Below, piece by piece: positions 16,146-24,728 of a stretch of DNA of 32,443 bases (position 1 is the stretch's first letter; every line of letters starts with the position of its first letter). The stretch comes from MGBC108787 sp964591225 (GTDB lineage Bacteria; Bacillota_I; Bacilli_A; RF39; UBA660), in the NCBI GenBank assembly GCA_964591225.1, contig CAZQAO010000006.1, positions 1 through 32,443 of the forward strand, in the 5' to 3' direction. Made by a program: the position numbers and the translations under genes. Under the pieces are notes generated by a model, which did no database searches, was not told where the DNA came from, and worked only from the letters and a program-made list of their open reading frames with translations.

Positions 16146-16768
16146 TATTTTAGTACCTCCTCAATATATGAAATCGCTGCTTCATCACAAACGACATAAT
16201 CAGCATTTACTAAATCATAGCAGTTTATTTCTTCAGCGAGAATGTGATAAGTATAGCCTAAATTTCTTGTAGCCATAAATAAATTTTCATTATCTTCTTT
16301 CGTAACAAATAATACTTTGCCAGCTATATTTAGTTTATCTAGTAATGCCTTTACTTCTTTAGTTTTTAAAGTAGAGATTGCTAAATTATCAATTACAATT
16401 AATTCTTTGTTAGCTAACTTTTCTGTTAACGCACTTTTAAGAGCCAATACTCTTTCTTTACGATTAATTTTAAATGTATAATCTCTTGGCGTAACTCCTA
16501 GAGCAACTCCACCGCCACGCCATACTGGAGAACGATTAGATCCACTTCTTGCTCGTCCTGTTCCTTTTTGTTTCCAAGGTTTTCTGCCTCCTCCCGAAAC
16601 TTCACTCCGGTTTTTGGTTTTAGCAGTTCCTTGTCTAGTTGCTGAAAGTTGCAAACGAATCATCTTTTTTAAACAATCATCATTAGTTTCAATTTTCCAA
16701 ATAGAATCACTTAAGGTGATATCTTTAACTTTTTCGCCTTTATTATTTTTAAGTTCTACTTTAGCCAT
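16145..16768 (-). CDS. rplD: 50S ribosomal protein L4 (uL4)
   Basis: 207 residues. The tunnel-lining loop is evident as SGGGRKPWKQKGTGRARSGS followed by PVWRGGG at about residues 59-86, and the globular end has LAISTLKTKEVKALLDKL. In several bacteria uL4 also binds the S10 leader mRNA and represses the operon; the structured leader before rpsJ makes that plausible here. 20 nt after rplC. Confidence 0.98.
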   Translation of the reverse strand: MAKVELKNNKGEKVKDITLSDSIWKIETNDDCLKKMIRLQLSATRQGTAKTKNRSEVSGGGRKPWKQKGTGRARSGSNRSPVWRGGGVALGVTPRDYTFKINRKERVLALKSALTEKLANKELIVIDNLAISTLKTKEVKALLDKLNIAGKVLFVTKEDNENLFMATRNLGYTYHILAEEINCYDLVNADYVVCDEAAISYIEEVLK

Positions 16769-16789
16769 AAATTATCCCTCCTAAGTGTT

Positions 16790-17680
16790 TTAACTTTCTT
16801 TTTCTTCTTCAGTAGTTGTTTCATTAGGTGTTTCTTCGGTAGCTGGTTCTTCTACTTTTTCTTCGGTTGTTTCGGTATTTTCTTCTACCGGTGCTTCTTC
16901 AGTAGCAGGAGTTTCTACTTCTGCTTCAGTTTCTACAGCAGATTCTTTCGTTACTTCTTCAGTTTCTGCTACCGGTGTTTCTTCCACAACTTCATCAACT
17001 ACCGTTTCTTCTACATAAGAAAGAACTTCTAAATTTTCTTTTTTGCTGCTCTTTTTACTATTCTTTTTAACAGCTGATTTAATTAAAACTAATGAATTTT
17101 TTGCTCCTGGAATGTTACCACTAACTAAAATATAATTTTCTTGAGCATTCACTTCAACAATTTGTAAGTTTTGAATTGTTATCGTTTCCATACCCATGTG
17201 TCCAGGTAATTTTTTGCCCTTTAATACTCTTTTAGGTAACATGGTACCCATAGATCCTGGTCTTCTATGATAGTGAGAACCATGACCCATTGGTCCACGG
17301 TTTTGGTTATGTCTTTTGATAACACCTTGGAAACCTTTTCCTTTGGATGTACCAGTAACATCAACCATTTCACCTACGGTGAATATATCGGCGTTTAATA
17401 CTTCGCCTTCTTTGTATTCGCCATCAATATTTCTTAATTCTTTTAAGAAGCGCTTAGGTGTAGTGTTTGCTTTTTTGGCATGTCCTACTTCTTGCTTATT
17501 CGCTCTATTTTGTTTTTTGTCTACTACGCCAAGTTGGATAGCATTATAACCATCGTGGTCCACTGTTTTAACTTGCATAACTACATTAGGAGTAATTTCT
17601 ACCACCGTTACGGGAATTAATTTTCCATCTTTAGTGAACACTTGGGTCATTCCTACTTTGCGTCCTAAGATTCCTTTCAT
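16790..17680 (-). CDS. rplC: 50S ribosomal protein L3 (uL3) with long acidic C-terminal tail
   Basis: 296 residues, against about 210 for typical uL3. Residues 1-205 are a normal uL3: MKGILGRKVGMTQVF at the start, the GTSKGKGFQGVIKRHN finger, and RRPGSMGTMLPKRVLKGKKLPGHMG, including the site methylated by PrmB-type enzymes. A basic stretch (KKNSKKSSKKE, about 205-215) is followed by a tail (221-296) with 30 Glu/Asp and only 3 Lys, rich in Thr, Pro, Val and Ala, with loosely repeated units such as TPATEEAPVEE and EPATEETPNE. The tail is in frame, has no stop before 16790, and is followed by a normal rplD SD, so it is not a sequencing artefact at face value. Its role is unknown; intrinsic disorder is inferred from composition. 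Confidence 0.97.
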   Translation of the reverse strand: MKGILGRKVGMTQVFTKDGKLIPVTVVEITPNVVMQVKTVDHDGYNAIQLGVVDKKQNRANKQEVGHAKKANTTPKRFLKELRNIDGEYKEGEVLNADIFTVGEMVDVTGTSKGKGFQGVIKRHNQNRGPMGHGSHYHRRPGSMGTMLPKRVLKGKKLPGHMGMETITIQNLQIVEVNAQENYILVSGNIPGAKNSLVLIKSAVKKNSKKSSKKENLEVLSYVEETVVDEVVEETPVAETEEVTKESAVETEAEVETPATEEAPVEENTETTEEKVEEPATEETPNETTTEEEKES

Positions 17681-17701
17681 ATTTTATTTCCTTTCTTTTT
17701 C

Positions 17702-18010
17702 TTATAATTTGATATCAATGTCTACCCCACTTGGAATATCTAAGTGAGTTAAAGCATCAATAATTTCCTTACTAGGTTCTTCAATATCGATAAGTCTTTT
17801 ATGAGTCCGACTTTCAAATTGTTCTCTACTATCTTTGTATTTGTGAACCGCTCTTAACACTGTTACTTTTTCTACTTCTGTGGGAAGAGGAATTGGTCCA
17901 CTTACTTTTCCGCCTAGTCTTTTTACTGTTTCGACGATCTTTAAAGCAGCTAAATCTAATATTTTATTATCATAAGCTCTTAAATTGATACGTACTTTAC
18001 TTTTTGACAT
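17702..18010 (-). CDS. rpsJ: 30S ribosomal protein S10 (uS10)
   Basis: 102 residues, exactly typical. It shows VRINLRAYDNKILDLA, GPIPLPTEVEKVTVLRA and SREQFESRTHKRLIDI. uS10 is a head protein and the NusE partner of NusB in antitermination. First gene of the supercluster. AAGGAGG lies about 10 nt before the ATG at 18010; an ATG closer to the SD (18018) is followed at once by TAG. Confidence 0.98.
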   Translation of the reverse strand: MSKSKVRINLRAYDNKILDLAALKIVETVKRLGGKVSGPIPLPTEVEKVTVLRAVHKYKDSREQFESRTHKRLIDIEEPSKEIIDALTHLDIPSGVDIDIKL

Positions 18011-18138
18011 GACTACATGTCCTCCTTTCGCCTATATCGAGTATAGACTAGCTCCGTACAAATTCCCTGATAATTCGATAAGTTGTTAACAACTCCACCT
18101 AGTGTATCAGCAACCTCGCACATCCTCGCCGTCATACA
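18011..18138 (-). promoter_or_regulatory. Structured S10-operon mRNA leader, candidate uL4-responsive element
   Basis: About 128 nt separate the predicted transcription start from rpsJ, long for this compact genome. On the minus strand CTGATA pairs with TATCAG across a region that contains a perfect 14-nt palindrome AGTTGTTAACAACT (18081-18094). A second short inverted repeat, CTATA-CTCGA-TATAG, lies just before the SD. The stretches CGAGGTTGCTGATACAC and GTACGGAGC resemble, from memory, sequence upstream of rpsJ in other Bacilli. The regulatory role (feedback by uL4) is inference. Confidence 0.55.
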
Positions 18139-18144
18139 TCCAAA

Positions 18145-18173
18145 ATTATAGCAATATATTATATGAAATGCAA
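18145..18173 (-). promoter_or_regulatory. Sigma-A promoter of the S10-spc-alpha supercluster
   Basis: On the minus strand TTGCAT (18168-18173), 17 nt, then a perfect TATAAT (18145-18150) with TG one base upstream (extended -10). It is the only good promoter before rpsJ and fits a highly expressed ribosomal unit. Confidence 0.85.
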
Positions 18174-18220
18174 GCAGAAATTAGCCGAAAATCGCACTTT
18201 TTCGCCAAAAAATTTAAAAC

Positions 18221-18249
18221 AAAAAAAGAATCTAATTACTAAATTCTTT
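18221..18249 (-). terminator. Rho-independent terminator after the cation ATPase gene
   Basis: AAAGAAT and ATTCTTT (7 bp) enclose 11 nt and are followed by further T. The 5' arm lies in the last codons of the ATPase gene. AT-rich and therefore of moderate strength. A second GC-richer inverted repeat (CGAAAA/TTTTCG, about 18183-18205) lies between it and the rpsJ promoter. Confidence 0.6.
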
Positions 18250-20860
18250 TATTTTTATGAGCCTGTAGCTTTTTATAGATTTCCATTACTGCTAAAACTG
18301 ACGAAGCAATGATTAATAAATATACCATATGTCGCGCCGGAATAGTAGTTGTTTGTAAAAATCTACTTAAGACATCGACATTCATAACGATTAAATGTAA
18401 TCCTACTGATGCTAAAACTCCTACAAATATTAACATATTACTGCGAAGAGAAATATGAAAAGCACTGGATTTTTCACTCCGACAATTAAAGACATGAATA
18501 TTTTGAATAAATACCATTAAAGCCATGACATAACCTCTTGCTACATTAACATCCATTTGCACAACTTTAATTAAATAAAACCAAACCCAAAAGACTATTA
18601 AACCAATGAATACCCCAGATACTGCAATTTGTTTAAATAAACTTTTATCAAATAAAGATTCTTGAGGATCTTTAGGTTTTTCTTGCATTATATTATCTTC
18701 AGCGGGTTCAAACGATAAAGCAAAATCTTGAATACCATCGGTAACCATATTTAACCAAAGTAATTGAATAGCTACTAGAGGCATAGGTAAATTAAATAAA
18801 ATTGATAAACAGAAGAATAAAACTTCAGCTAAACCACAAGATATTAAGAATAATATAATTTTACGAATATTAGCATAAGCAACCCTTCCTTCTTTAATAC
18901 CAGCTACTATGGATTTAAAATTATCATCCATAATAATCATTTTACTAGTTTCTCTTGCTATATCGGTACCACTACCCATAGCTATTCCTAAATTAGCACT
19001 GCGAATTGCCGGAGCATCATTAACTCCATCTCCCGTTACAGCGACAAATTCGCCTTGACGTTTCAAAGAATTAACAATTTCTAACTTTTGTAAAGGGGTA
19101 ACTCTCGTAAAAACACATTTGCTTTTAACAAACTCATCAAATTCTTTTTCACCTTTTTCTAAATACTCTGCTACTTCATCCGTAGTAGTAATATCTTGTT
19201 CACTGTCCGTAAGATTCAAATCTTTGGCAATAGATAAAGAAGTAAGCGGATGATCACCAGTAACCATTAAGACTTTAATTCCCGCTTGGCGACATTCAGA
19301 AATAGCTTTAACCGCTTCTTTTCTAATCGGATCAATAAATCCTACTAAACCTTTAAACTCTAAATTTTTAATATCTTTTTCCGTATAATTATCTTTTTTA
19401 GTAACAGGACCACTTGCTAAAGCAATTACTCGGTAACCAAGACGGGCTAAATTTTCATTTTGATTAATAATACTAGCTACTTCTTTTTTACTCTTAGTTT
19501 GACAATATGATAATACGGTTTCCATAGAACCCTTAATAGTACAAAAGGCTTGATTATCTTCTTCAAAGAAAACAGCAGAATATTTATTTTCAGATTCATA
19601 AGGAATCATTTCTAACATATTAATATCTTGAATATTAACTTTTAATTTCTCTTTTAAAACTAGAAAAGCAATATCTATAGAATCACCAATAAATTTATCA
19701 TTATCTTGTTTAGCTTCGTTATTAATAGCTCCTAATTTGGCAATCTCAGTAACTTTAGAAACATCGCCACCAGTAACTTTACCCGTTGTTTCATAACCAG
19801 TTCCCGAAATATCATATTCTTTTCCACTCGGTAAGACGATTTTCTTAGCAGTTTGTTCATTGACTGTTAAAGTACCCGTTTTATCACTAACAATGACGGT
19901 ACAACTACCTAATGATTCAACTGAATGCAGTTTTTTAGCAACGACATTTTTCTTGGCCATTTTATTAGAAGCAATCGTAAGGGCCATAGTTAGAGCAAGC
20001 GGTAACCCCTCTGGCATAGCAGAAACTGCTAAAGCGATAACGGATAAAAATATTTCGTGATATTCCACCCCTTTAAAGATTAATAAAACGGTAATAATGA
20101 TAGCGACAATTAAAACTAAAAAACTAATTTGTTTAGATAATTTTTCAACTCGAATAGTAAGAGGGGATTTTTCTTCTTTCGTATTATTAATTGTATCGGC
20201 GATTTTACCAATTTCCGTAGCTAAACCGGTTTTAATAACGACCGCCGTAGCTCTTCCTTTAACCACTGTCGTACCAGAAAATAAAATATTACTTTGTTCA
20301 GCTAAACTAGCTTTTTCTTTAGTAACGATATTTTTAGTTTTTTGAACTTGAATACTTTCACCAGTTAATATTGATTCATCAACCATTAAATTTTGTTCTT
20401 CTATGATGCGTAAGTCAGCACATATTTTATCACCAGAATCTAAAACTACAATATCTCCTACTACTAATTCTTCAGAAGGTATTTCATAGTTTTTACCATC
20501 TCTTATAACCATTACTTTGACGGTAACTAATTTTGATAAGGCTAAGGCCGTATTATTAGCTTTATTTTCTTGATAAGTTCCCATTATAACATCAATTAAA
20601 ACAATAAAAATAATGGCGATGGCATCAACTACTTCTCCGACCACAAAAGAAGAAATAATTGCTACTATTAATAGTAAGACAATAGGATCTTTAAATTGAT
20701 CAAATAATATTTTAAATATACTATCTTTTTTGTCTTTAGGTAAAGTATTTAAACCATATTTTTCTCTTCTTTTTAAAACTTCAGCTTCTTTAAGACCGTT
20801 TTCACTAGTATTCAATTCTTTAAATATTTTATCAATACTTTTATTATGCCAACTATCCAT
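18239..20860 (-). CDS. P2-type cation-transporting ATPase, probably Ca2+
   Basis: 873 residues, full length. Domains in order: N-terminal cation-ATPase domain (1-60), M1-M2, actuator domain with TGES at 166-169, M3-M4 with PEGL at 283-286, phosphorylation site DKTGTLT with D326, nucleotide-binding domain, hinge with VTGDGVNDAPA, then M5-M10. M6 has NMVTDGIQDFALSFEPAE, which keeps the Asn and Asp used in SERCA site II. In M5, where SERCA has SSNVGE, this protein has SCGLAE, so the site I Asn is Gly. That pattern suits a single-site Ca2+ pump like bacterial PMCA-type enzymes, but the ion is not proven and Mn2+ or Na+ are alternatives. It is a stand-alone gene with its own terminator and a candidate promoter. 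Confidence 0.93.
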   Translation of the reverse strand: MDSWHNKSIDKIFKELNTSENGLKEAEVLKRREKYGLNTLPKDKKDSIFKILFDQFKDPIVLLLIVAIISSFVVGEVVDAIAIIFIVLIDVIMGTYQENKANNTALALSKLVTVKVMVIRDGKNYEIPSEELVVGDIVVLDSGDKICADLRIIEEQNLMVDESILTGESIQVQKTKNIVTKEKASLAEQSNILFSGTTVVKGRATAVVIKTGLATEIGKIADTINNTKEEKSPLTIRVEKLSKQISFLVLIVAIIITVLLIFKGVEYHEIFLSVIALAVSAMPEGLPLALTMALTIASNKMAKKNVVAKKLHSVESLGSCTVIVSDKTGTLTVNEQTAKKIVLPSGKEYDISGTGYETTGKVTGGDVSKVTEIAKLGAINNEAKQDNDKFIGDSIDIAFLVLKEKLKVNIQDINMLEMIPYESENKYSAVFFEEDNQAFCTIKGSMETVLSYCQTKSKKEVASIINQNENLARLGYRVIALASGPVTKKDNYTEKDIKNLEFKGLVGFIDPIRKEAVKAISECRQAGIKVLMVTGDHPLTSLSIAKDLNLTDSEQDITTTDEVAEYLEKGEKEFDEFVKSKCVFTRVTPLQKLEIVNSLKRQGEFVAVTGDGVNDAPAIRSANLGIAMGSGTDIARETSKMIIMDDNFKSIVAGIKEGRVAYANIRKIILFLISCGLAEVLFFCLSILFNLPMPLVAIQLLWLNMVTDGIQDFALSFEPAEDNIMQEKPKDPQESLFDKSLFKQIAVSGVFIGLIVFWVWFYLIKVVQMDVNVARGYVMALMVFIQNIHVFNCRSEKSSAFHISLRSNMLIFVGVLASVGLHLIVMNVDVLSRFLQTTTIPARHMVYLLIIASSVLAVMEIYKKLQAHKNKRI

Positions 20861-20918
20861 TTACAACACTTCTTCCTACTTTATTAACGCTATAATCACC
20901 TTTATTTTAAGTATTATT

Positions 20919-20947
20919 AGTGTATCATTTTTTTATCTATCCGTCTA
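20919..20947 (-). promoter_or_regulatory. Candidate promoter of the cation ATPase gene
   Basis: On the minus strand TAGACG (20942-20947), 17 nt, TACACT (20919-20924) with TG one base upstream of the -10. Both hexamers match the sigma-A consensus at 4 of 6 positions. Confidence 0.4.
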
Positions 20948-20951
20948 TTCA

Positions 20952-20976
20952 TAAAAAAACTGACTTGCGCCAGTTT
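20952..20976 (-). terminator. Rho-independent terminator after the surface-protein gene
   Basis: On the minus strand AAACTGGC and GTCAGTTT form an 8-bp stem (one G-T pair) closed by a GCAA tetraloop, followed by a T run. It ends the slt-gpmI-surface protein unit. Confidence 0.85.
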
Positions 20977-20985
20977 ACTAATTTT

Positions 20986-22338
20986 TTATTTCAGTGGTTT
21001 ATGTCTTTTATAAAGATGATATATTTTCATTATAATAAAGACGATTATAACAATAACTCCAATTAATAATAAATTAATTTTCTTTGATTCTTCTTCTTGG
21101 TTAATAGCTTGTTCAGCTTCGGCTTTACTTTGTTCTTCTTTTTGTTGGTTGTTATATTCAATAGGATCTAAAGTTACTTCCGGTTCCTCTACCATAGGGG
21201 GGTTAGTTTCTACTGGAGGGGTCTCGACAGGTAATTCCGCATTGGGTAGTTCATTATTTTTATTCGGTGTAGTACCTTTACTAGGAGTATTTTTATTACT
21301 TGAACTAGATTCAGAAGAAGAAGACGATGATGGTTTCTTAGGATTACTTGGCTGTGGAGTACTAACAGATGGTGAGGAATTAGTAACAATATTAAAAGTA
21401 TATTTAAATTTTTGGTTATTTAAAGTCAGAATTAATTCACAAAGCGGAGAAGTACTACTACAAGTTTTAGAAGTTATCAAAGTACCATTTACTTTTAAAC
21501 TAAAGTAGATAGGATTAGTAGCACTATCAGGTATCAACGTATAAGTATATTTTCGGTCGTTAAATGCTTCTGTTAAATGACCATTATGAACGGTAAAATT
21601 CGTAATACCATCCAAGCTATGATCAATAACTAGTTTACTTACTTTAAAAAGATAAGTTTGCCGATATCCAGAAGCAGATTCAACGACTAAATAACAATTA
21701 GTATAAGCATTTGTTAACTTACAAATATTACCACTAACTATTTTCGCTTTTTGATGATTAGGAACTGCATTGAAATTAACTTCTTCTACATCACTATCTA
21801 TTTTTAAAGTATATTCGGTTATATGAGGATTAAAACTAGGTGCTAAAGATCCATAACTTGGAAATACACTTTTTAAAGTAGCATCTTTACTATTATCACA
21901 AGAATTTTGATATTCCGAGAAAGAAACTTTTTGCGAATTAAGATTATAGTAATTACCATAGTTATCTTTCGTACAAGTATACTTACCATATTGTAAATTA
22001 GAAATACTATAAGTACTATTATTCGTCATTGTTACCGTAAACGTAGCAATTTTATAATTACCATTAATGGCGGACGTTCTTTGAAAAGAGAAGGTATTAC
22101 TATTACCAGTTTTATTTTCCCAACCATTTGCCATCACAACATTTATGATTTTACCATTCGTTATCTTAATTTGACCACTTATATAATTTAAATCCATATC
22201 TTGAGCTTTTAAATCAAAAGTATACTGATTCTCGTTAAGACGAACATCATCCCCATAAATAATACTACCGGCTTTAACATATAGGGGCAGAAAAACCCAT
22301 AAACATATTATCCAAAACCAATTTTTAACCTTTTTCAT
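20986..22338 (-). CDS. Secreted surface protein with beta-sandwich domains and C-terminal membrane anchor
   Basis: 450 residues. A signal peptide is clear (KKVK, then a hydrophobic stretch, cleavage near residue 23 after VKA). Residues about 24-140 form a beta-rich domain of cohesin-like appearance; about 150-235 and 240-320 look like cadherin-like beta-sandwich repeats, the first with the typical LKSV...GSLAPSFNPHITEYTLKI opening. A low-complexity stalk follows (about 320-400: Ser run, Pro, Thr, Asn, then Glu/Pro-rich), then a charged linker and one TM segment at about 420-438 with a basic cytosolic end. There is no LPxTG motif. Substrate or partner unknown. The gene follows gpmI by 14 nt and is probably cotranscribed with it; the metabolic neighbour gives no clue to function. 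Confidence 0.85.
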   Translation of the reverse strand: MKKVKNWFWIICLWVFLPLYVKAGSIIYGDDVRLNENQYTFDLKAQDMDLNYISGQIKITNGKIINVVMANGWENKTGNSNTFSFQRTSAINGNYKIATFTVTMTNNSTYSISNLQYGKYTCTKDNYGNYYNLNSQKVSFSEYQNSCDNSKDATLKSVFPSYGSLAPSFNPHITEYTLKIDSDVEEVNFNAVPNHQKAKIVSGNICKLTNAYTNCYLVVESASGYRQTYLFKVSKLVIDHSLDGITNFTVHNGHLTEAFNDRKYTYTLIPDSATNPIYFSLKVNGTLITSKTCSSTSPLCELILTLNNQKFKYTFNIVTNSSPSVSTPQPSNPKKPSSSSSSESSSSNKNTPSKGTTPNKNNELPNAELPVETPPVETNPPMVEEPEVTLDPIEYNNQQKEEQSKAEAEQAINQEEESKKINLLLIGVIVIIVFIIMKIYHLYKRHKPLK

Positions 22339-22352
22339 TTTTTAAAACCCTC

Positions 22353-23858
22353 TTACTTTTTTAATAAACTTTTACTATTTTTCATTTCCTTAGGCAATGC
22401 AATATCCATATACTCTAATATAGTTGGAGCAATATTAGTAAGATCGCCTCTCTCTTCTAATTTTACACCTTTATCCACAATAATGAAAGGTACTTTTGAT
22501 AAAGTGTGCGTAGTTACTGGTTTTTTATTTTCATCAAACATGATATCAGCATTACCATGATCCGAGGTAACTATCACTTTATAAAAGTTATTTTCCGCTT
22601 CTTCTAAGATTTTACCTAAACAGATATCTACCGTCATAATCGCTTTAACTGCGGCATCAAAATTACCAGTATGTCCGACCATATCCGGATTAGCAAAATT
22701 AACTAAGATAAAATCAACATCTTTTTCCATACAAAATAAAGCTCTTTTCGTAACATCCACCGCACTCATACGCGGATCTAAATCATAGGTTTTTATTTTC
22801 AAAGAAGGAATTAAATACTTGGTACAGTTTTCAATAGGACCATTGTATTCCCCATCAAAAAAATAAGTTACATGAGCATATTTTTCAGTCTCAGCAATAC
22901 GGGCTTGCGTAAGACCTAATTTAGCTAAATAAATACCTAGCGGATTTTCAATAGTTTCATTTTCCAAAAACGAAATGGTGGGTATTTTTTTATCAATAGG
23001 GACAAAAGAATAAACTTTTAAATTTTGATATCTTTTAACATTAAAATTATCATAAGTGGGATTAACAAAACAATCTAGTATTTGTTTAGCACGATCAGTA
23101 CGATAATTCATCCAAATTAAAATATCATTATCGCGAATATTACCTGTCGGATCTACTAATATGGGAGCCATAAATTCATCCGTAATATTTTGATTATAAA
23201 AGTTATTTAAAGTTTCTTCGATATTTGTTGTTAATGTTCCTACTCGGTTTGTAACTAAATCATAATATATTTTCGTTCGATCTAATTTATTATCTCGATC
23301 CATAGCATAATAACGCCCACAAATAGTAGCTATATGACCAATTTTCGTGGTATCAATCTTATTTTTTAATTGGTCGATATAAGTATAAGCACTCGTTGTA
23401 GAAGTATCTCTACCATCTGTAATTAAATGAAAAAAAATCTTGGTAACTCCGGAATTTACTAATTTATCATAAAGCTTAAACCAGTGGTTAATATCACCAT
23501 GAACTAAACCATCACTAAATAACCCCATTAAATGCACTGTCTTATTATTTTCTTTAATATCTTGAATTAAATCTAAATATTTATCATCCGTTTCCAAGTC
23601 ATTATCTAAATATTCCTTGATTCTTTCAATATTTTGTTTTATTTTGCGACCAGCTCCGATAGTCATATGACCAACTTCACTATTACCAAATTGGCCCTTT
23701 AATAAACCTACTGCTTCTTCAGAAGCATCTAATAAAGAATGGGGATATTTATTCCATAAAGCCGTAAAATTCTTGGGATCTGCTTCTAATATAGCATTAC
23801 CCCATTTTTCTTCCCGATAACCATAACCATCTAAAATTATTGTTATTATTTTTTTCAT
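22353..23858 (-). CDS. gpmI: 2,3-bisphosphoglycerate-independent phosphoglycerate mutase
   Basis: 501 residues from the ATG at 23858, close to the usual 510. Interconverts 3- and 2-phosphoglycerate using two Mn2+. The alkaline-phosphatase-like metal centre is visible: D10 in ILDGYG, the nucleophile S60 in GNSEVGHMTIGAGR, and later HxD-type clusters (VTSDHGNAD, TTHTLSKVPF). A GGTGAT SD lies 5 nt before this ATG; longer in-frame starts up to 23915 would add residues before the family start and lie across a TATAAT-like -10 (23878-23883). Lies downstream of the transglycosylase gene, separated from the gap-pgk-tpiA unit by spo0A. Confidence 0.97.
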   Translation of the reverse strand: MKKIITIILDGYGYREEKWGNAILEADPKNFTALWNKYPHSLLDASEEAVGLLKGQFGNSEVGHMTIGAGRKIKQNIERIKEYLDNDLETDDKYLDLIQDIKENNKTVHLMGLFSDGLVHGDINHWFKLYDKLVNSGVTKIFFHLITDGRDTSTTSAYTYIDQLKNKIDTTKIGHIATICGRYYAMDRDNKLDRTKIYYDLVTNRVGTLTTNIEETLNNFYNQNITDEFMAPILVDPTGNIRDNDILIWMNYRTDRAKQILDCFVNPTYDNFNVKRYQNLKVYSFVPIDKKIPTISFLENETIENPLGIYLAKLGLTQARIAETEKYAHVTYFFDGEYNGPIENCTKYLIPSLKIKTYDLDPRMSAVDVTKRALFCMEKDVDFILVNFANPDMVGHTGNFDAAVKAIMTVDICLGKILEEAENNFYKVIVTSDHGNADIMFDENKKPVTTHTLSKVPFIIVDKGVKLEERGDLTNIAPTILEYMDIALPKEMKNSKSLLKK

Positions 23859-23916
23859 TTGTATCACCATAGTTGCCATTATACTACCATAAAAAAAGAG
23901 AAAACTCAAACTCAAG

Positions 23917-24660
23917 TTATTTCTTTAAACTTCTAATATTTTCTGTAAATAAGCCTTCATTAATAAATTCTTGGCAACTTTCCACATAATCTATCGACAT
24001 TTCTTTTTCCCGCCAATTGGTCCAACCATTATATGTACCACAAATATTTAATAAATCATAATCATCTAAAGTATACTCGTACTCATCCATAATCGTACTA
24101 AGAATAAGAGCTTCCGCTTCAATAGATTTATAAGGATCATTTAATATTTCATCTTTAGTATATCCTAAATTTTCTTTAATCATTTTTAAATTACATTGAT
24201 TAATTTGAGGTAAACCATAATCTTCCGTTTCCGATTTTACCCCATTAGTAGTCCAAAGACCACCTGATTCTTGATGAATAATTAAAAACATAGCTTGGGC
24301 AGGAACTTCATATTTTTCAGCCATTTCAAAAATATAATCTTGCCAATCTAAAGGACAAGGAAGGTCATAATATAGAGAGTCAGCTTGTTGAATAGTATTA
24401 AGAACTTGGTTAATATTATTATAATCTGAAACATTATCTTTTAAATTACTATATAAAACTTCAATAATTCCTGCATTATGTTTAGCATTATCATCTTTTA
24501 ACATTTCTAAACCAGTTTGACACATAGCATTAACTTTAGCGTCGCCATTTAAAAGTTCAGATACTTGGATTCCTAAAGTTAACGCAAGAAGTAAAATTCT
24601 TTTAGCTAACTTATTTTTTTGAGTTATTAATTTTTGTTTTGTTTTCCTAATTTCAACCAT
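23917..24660 (-). CDS. Membrane-anchored lytic transglycosylase-like protein
   Basis: 247 residues from the ATG at 24660, which has AAGGAGG 10 nt upstream; the in-frame ATG at 24684 lies upstream of that SD and is rejected. After a basic stretch, a TM or uncleaved signal segment lies at about residues 20-36. A linker of about 65 residues leads to a C-terminal SLT (lysozyme-like) domain: FLIIHQESGG with the probable catalytic E131, YGLPQINQCN in place of the common YGLMQI, and CGTYNGWTNW near the end. Lytic transglycosylases cleave peptidoglycan to 1,6-anhydro ends. The promoter TTGACA-17-TAAAAT directly precedes it. Confidence 0.85.
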   Translation of the reverse strand: MVEIRKTKQKLITQKNKLAKRILLLALTLGIQVSELLNGDAKVNAMCQTGLEMLKDDNAKHNAGIIEVLYSNLKDNVSDYNNINQVLNTIQQADSLYYDLPCPLDWQDYIFEMAEKYEVPAQAMFLIIHQESGGLWTTNGVKSETEDYGLPQINQCNLKMIKENLGYTKDEILNDPYKSIEAEALILSTIMDEYEYTLDDYDLLNICGTYNGWTNWREKEMSIDYVESCQEFINEGLFTENIRSLKK

Positions 24661-24692
24661 AAAAAAACAACCTCCTTTTTCCACAAGGAGTC

Positions 24693-24721
24693 ATTTTATC
24701 GTTTTAAATCTATTTTGTCAA
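24693..24721 (-). promoter_or_regulatory. Sigma-A promoter of the transglycosylase-gpmI-surface protein unit
   Basis: On the minus strand TTGACA (24716-24721), exactly 17 nt, TAAAAT (24693-24698). It lies between the spo0A stop and the transglycosylase SD, giving a 5' UTR of only about 26 nt. Confidence 0.85.
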
Positions 24722-24728
24722 GCCCTTT

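Noticed and set aside
18013..18123. A 36-codon frame in the rpsJ leader (MCEVADTLGG..., ending TAG two bases before rpsJ)
   Set aside because: No spaced SD (GAGG abuts the ATG), and the sequence is better explained as a structured leader; no evidence of coding.
23859..23915. 19-residue N-terminal extension of GpmI
   Set aside because: Runs across a TATAAT-like element and precedes the family start; the SD GGTGAT belongs to ATG 23858.
24672..24690. Inverted repeat CTCCTT/AAGGAG that could hide the transglycosylase SD in a hairpin
   Set aside because: The predicted transcription start from the TTGACA-17-TAAAAT promoter falls within the 5' arm, so most of that arm would not be in the mRNA.
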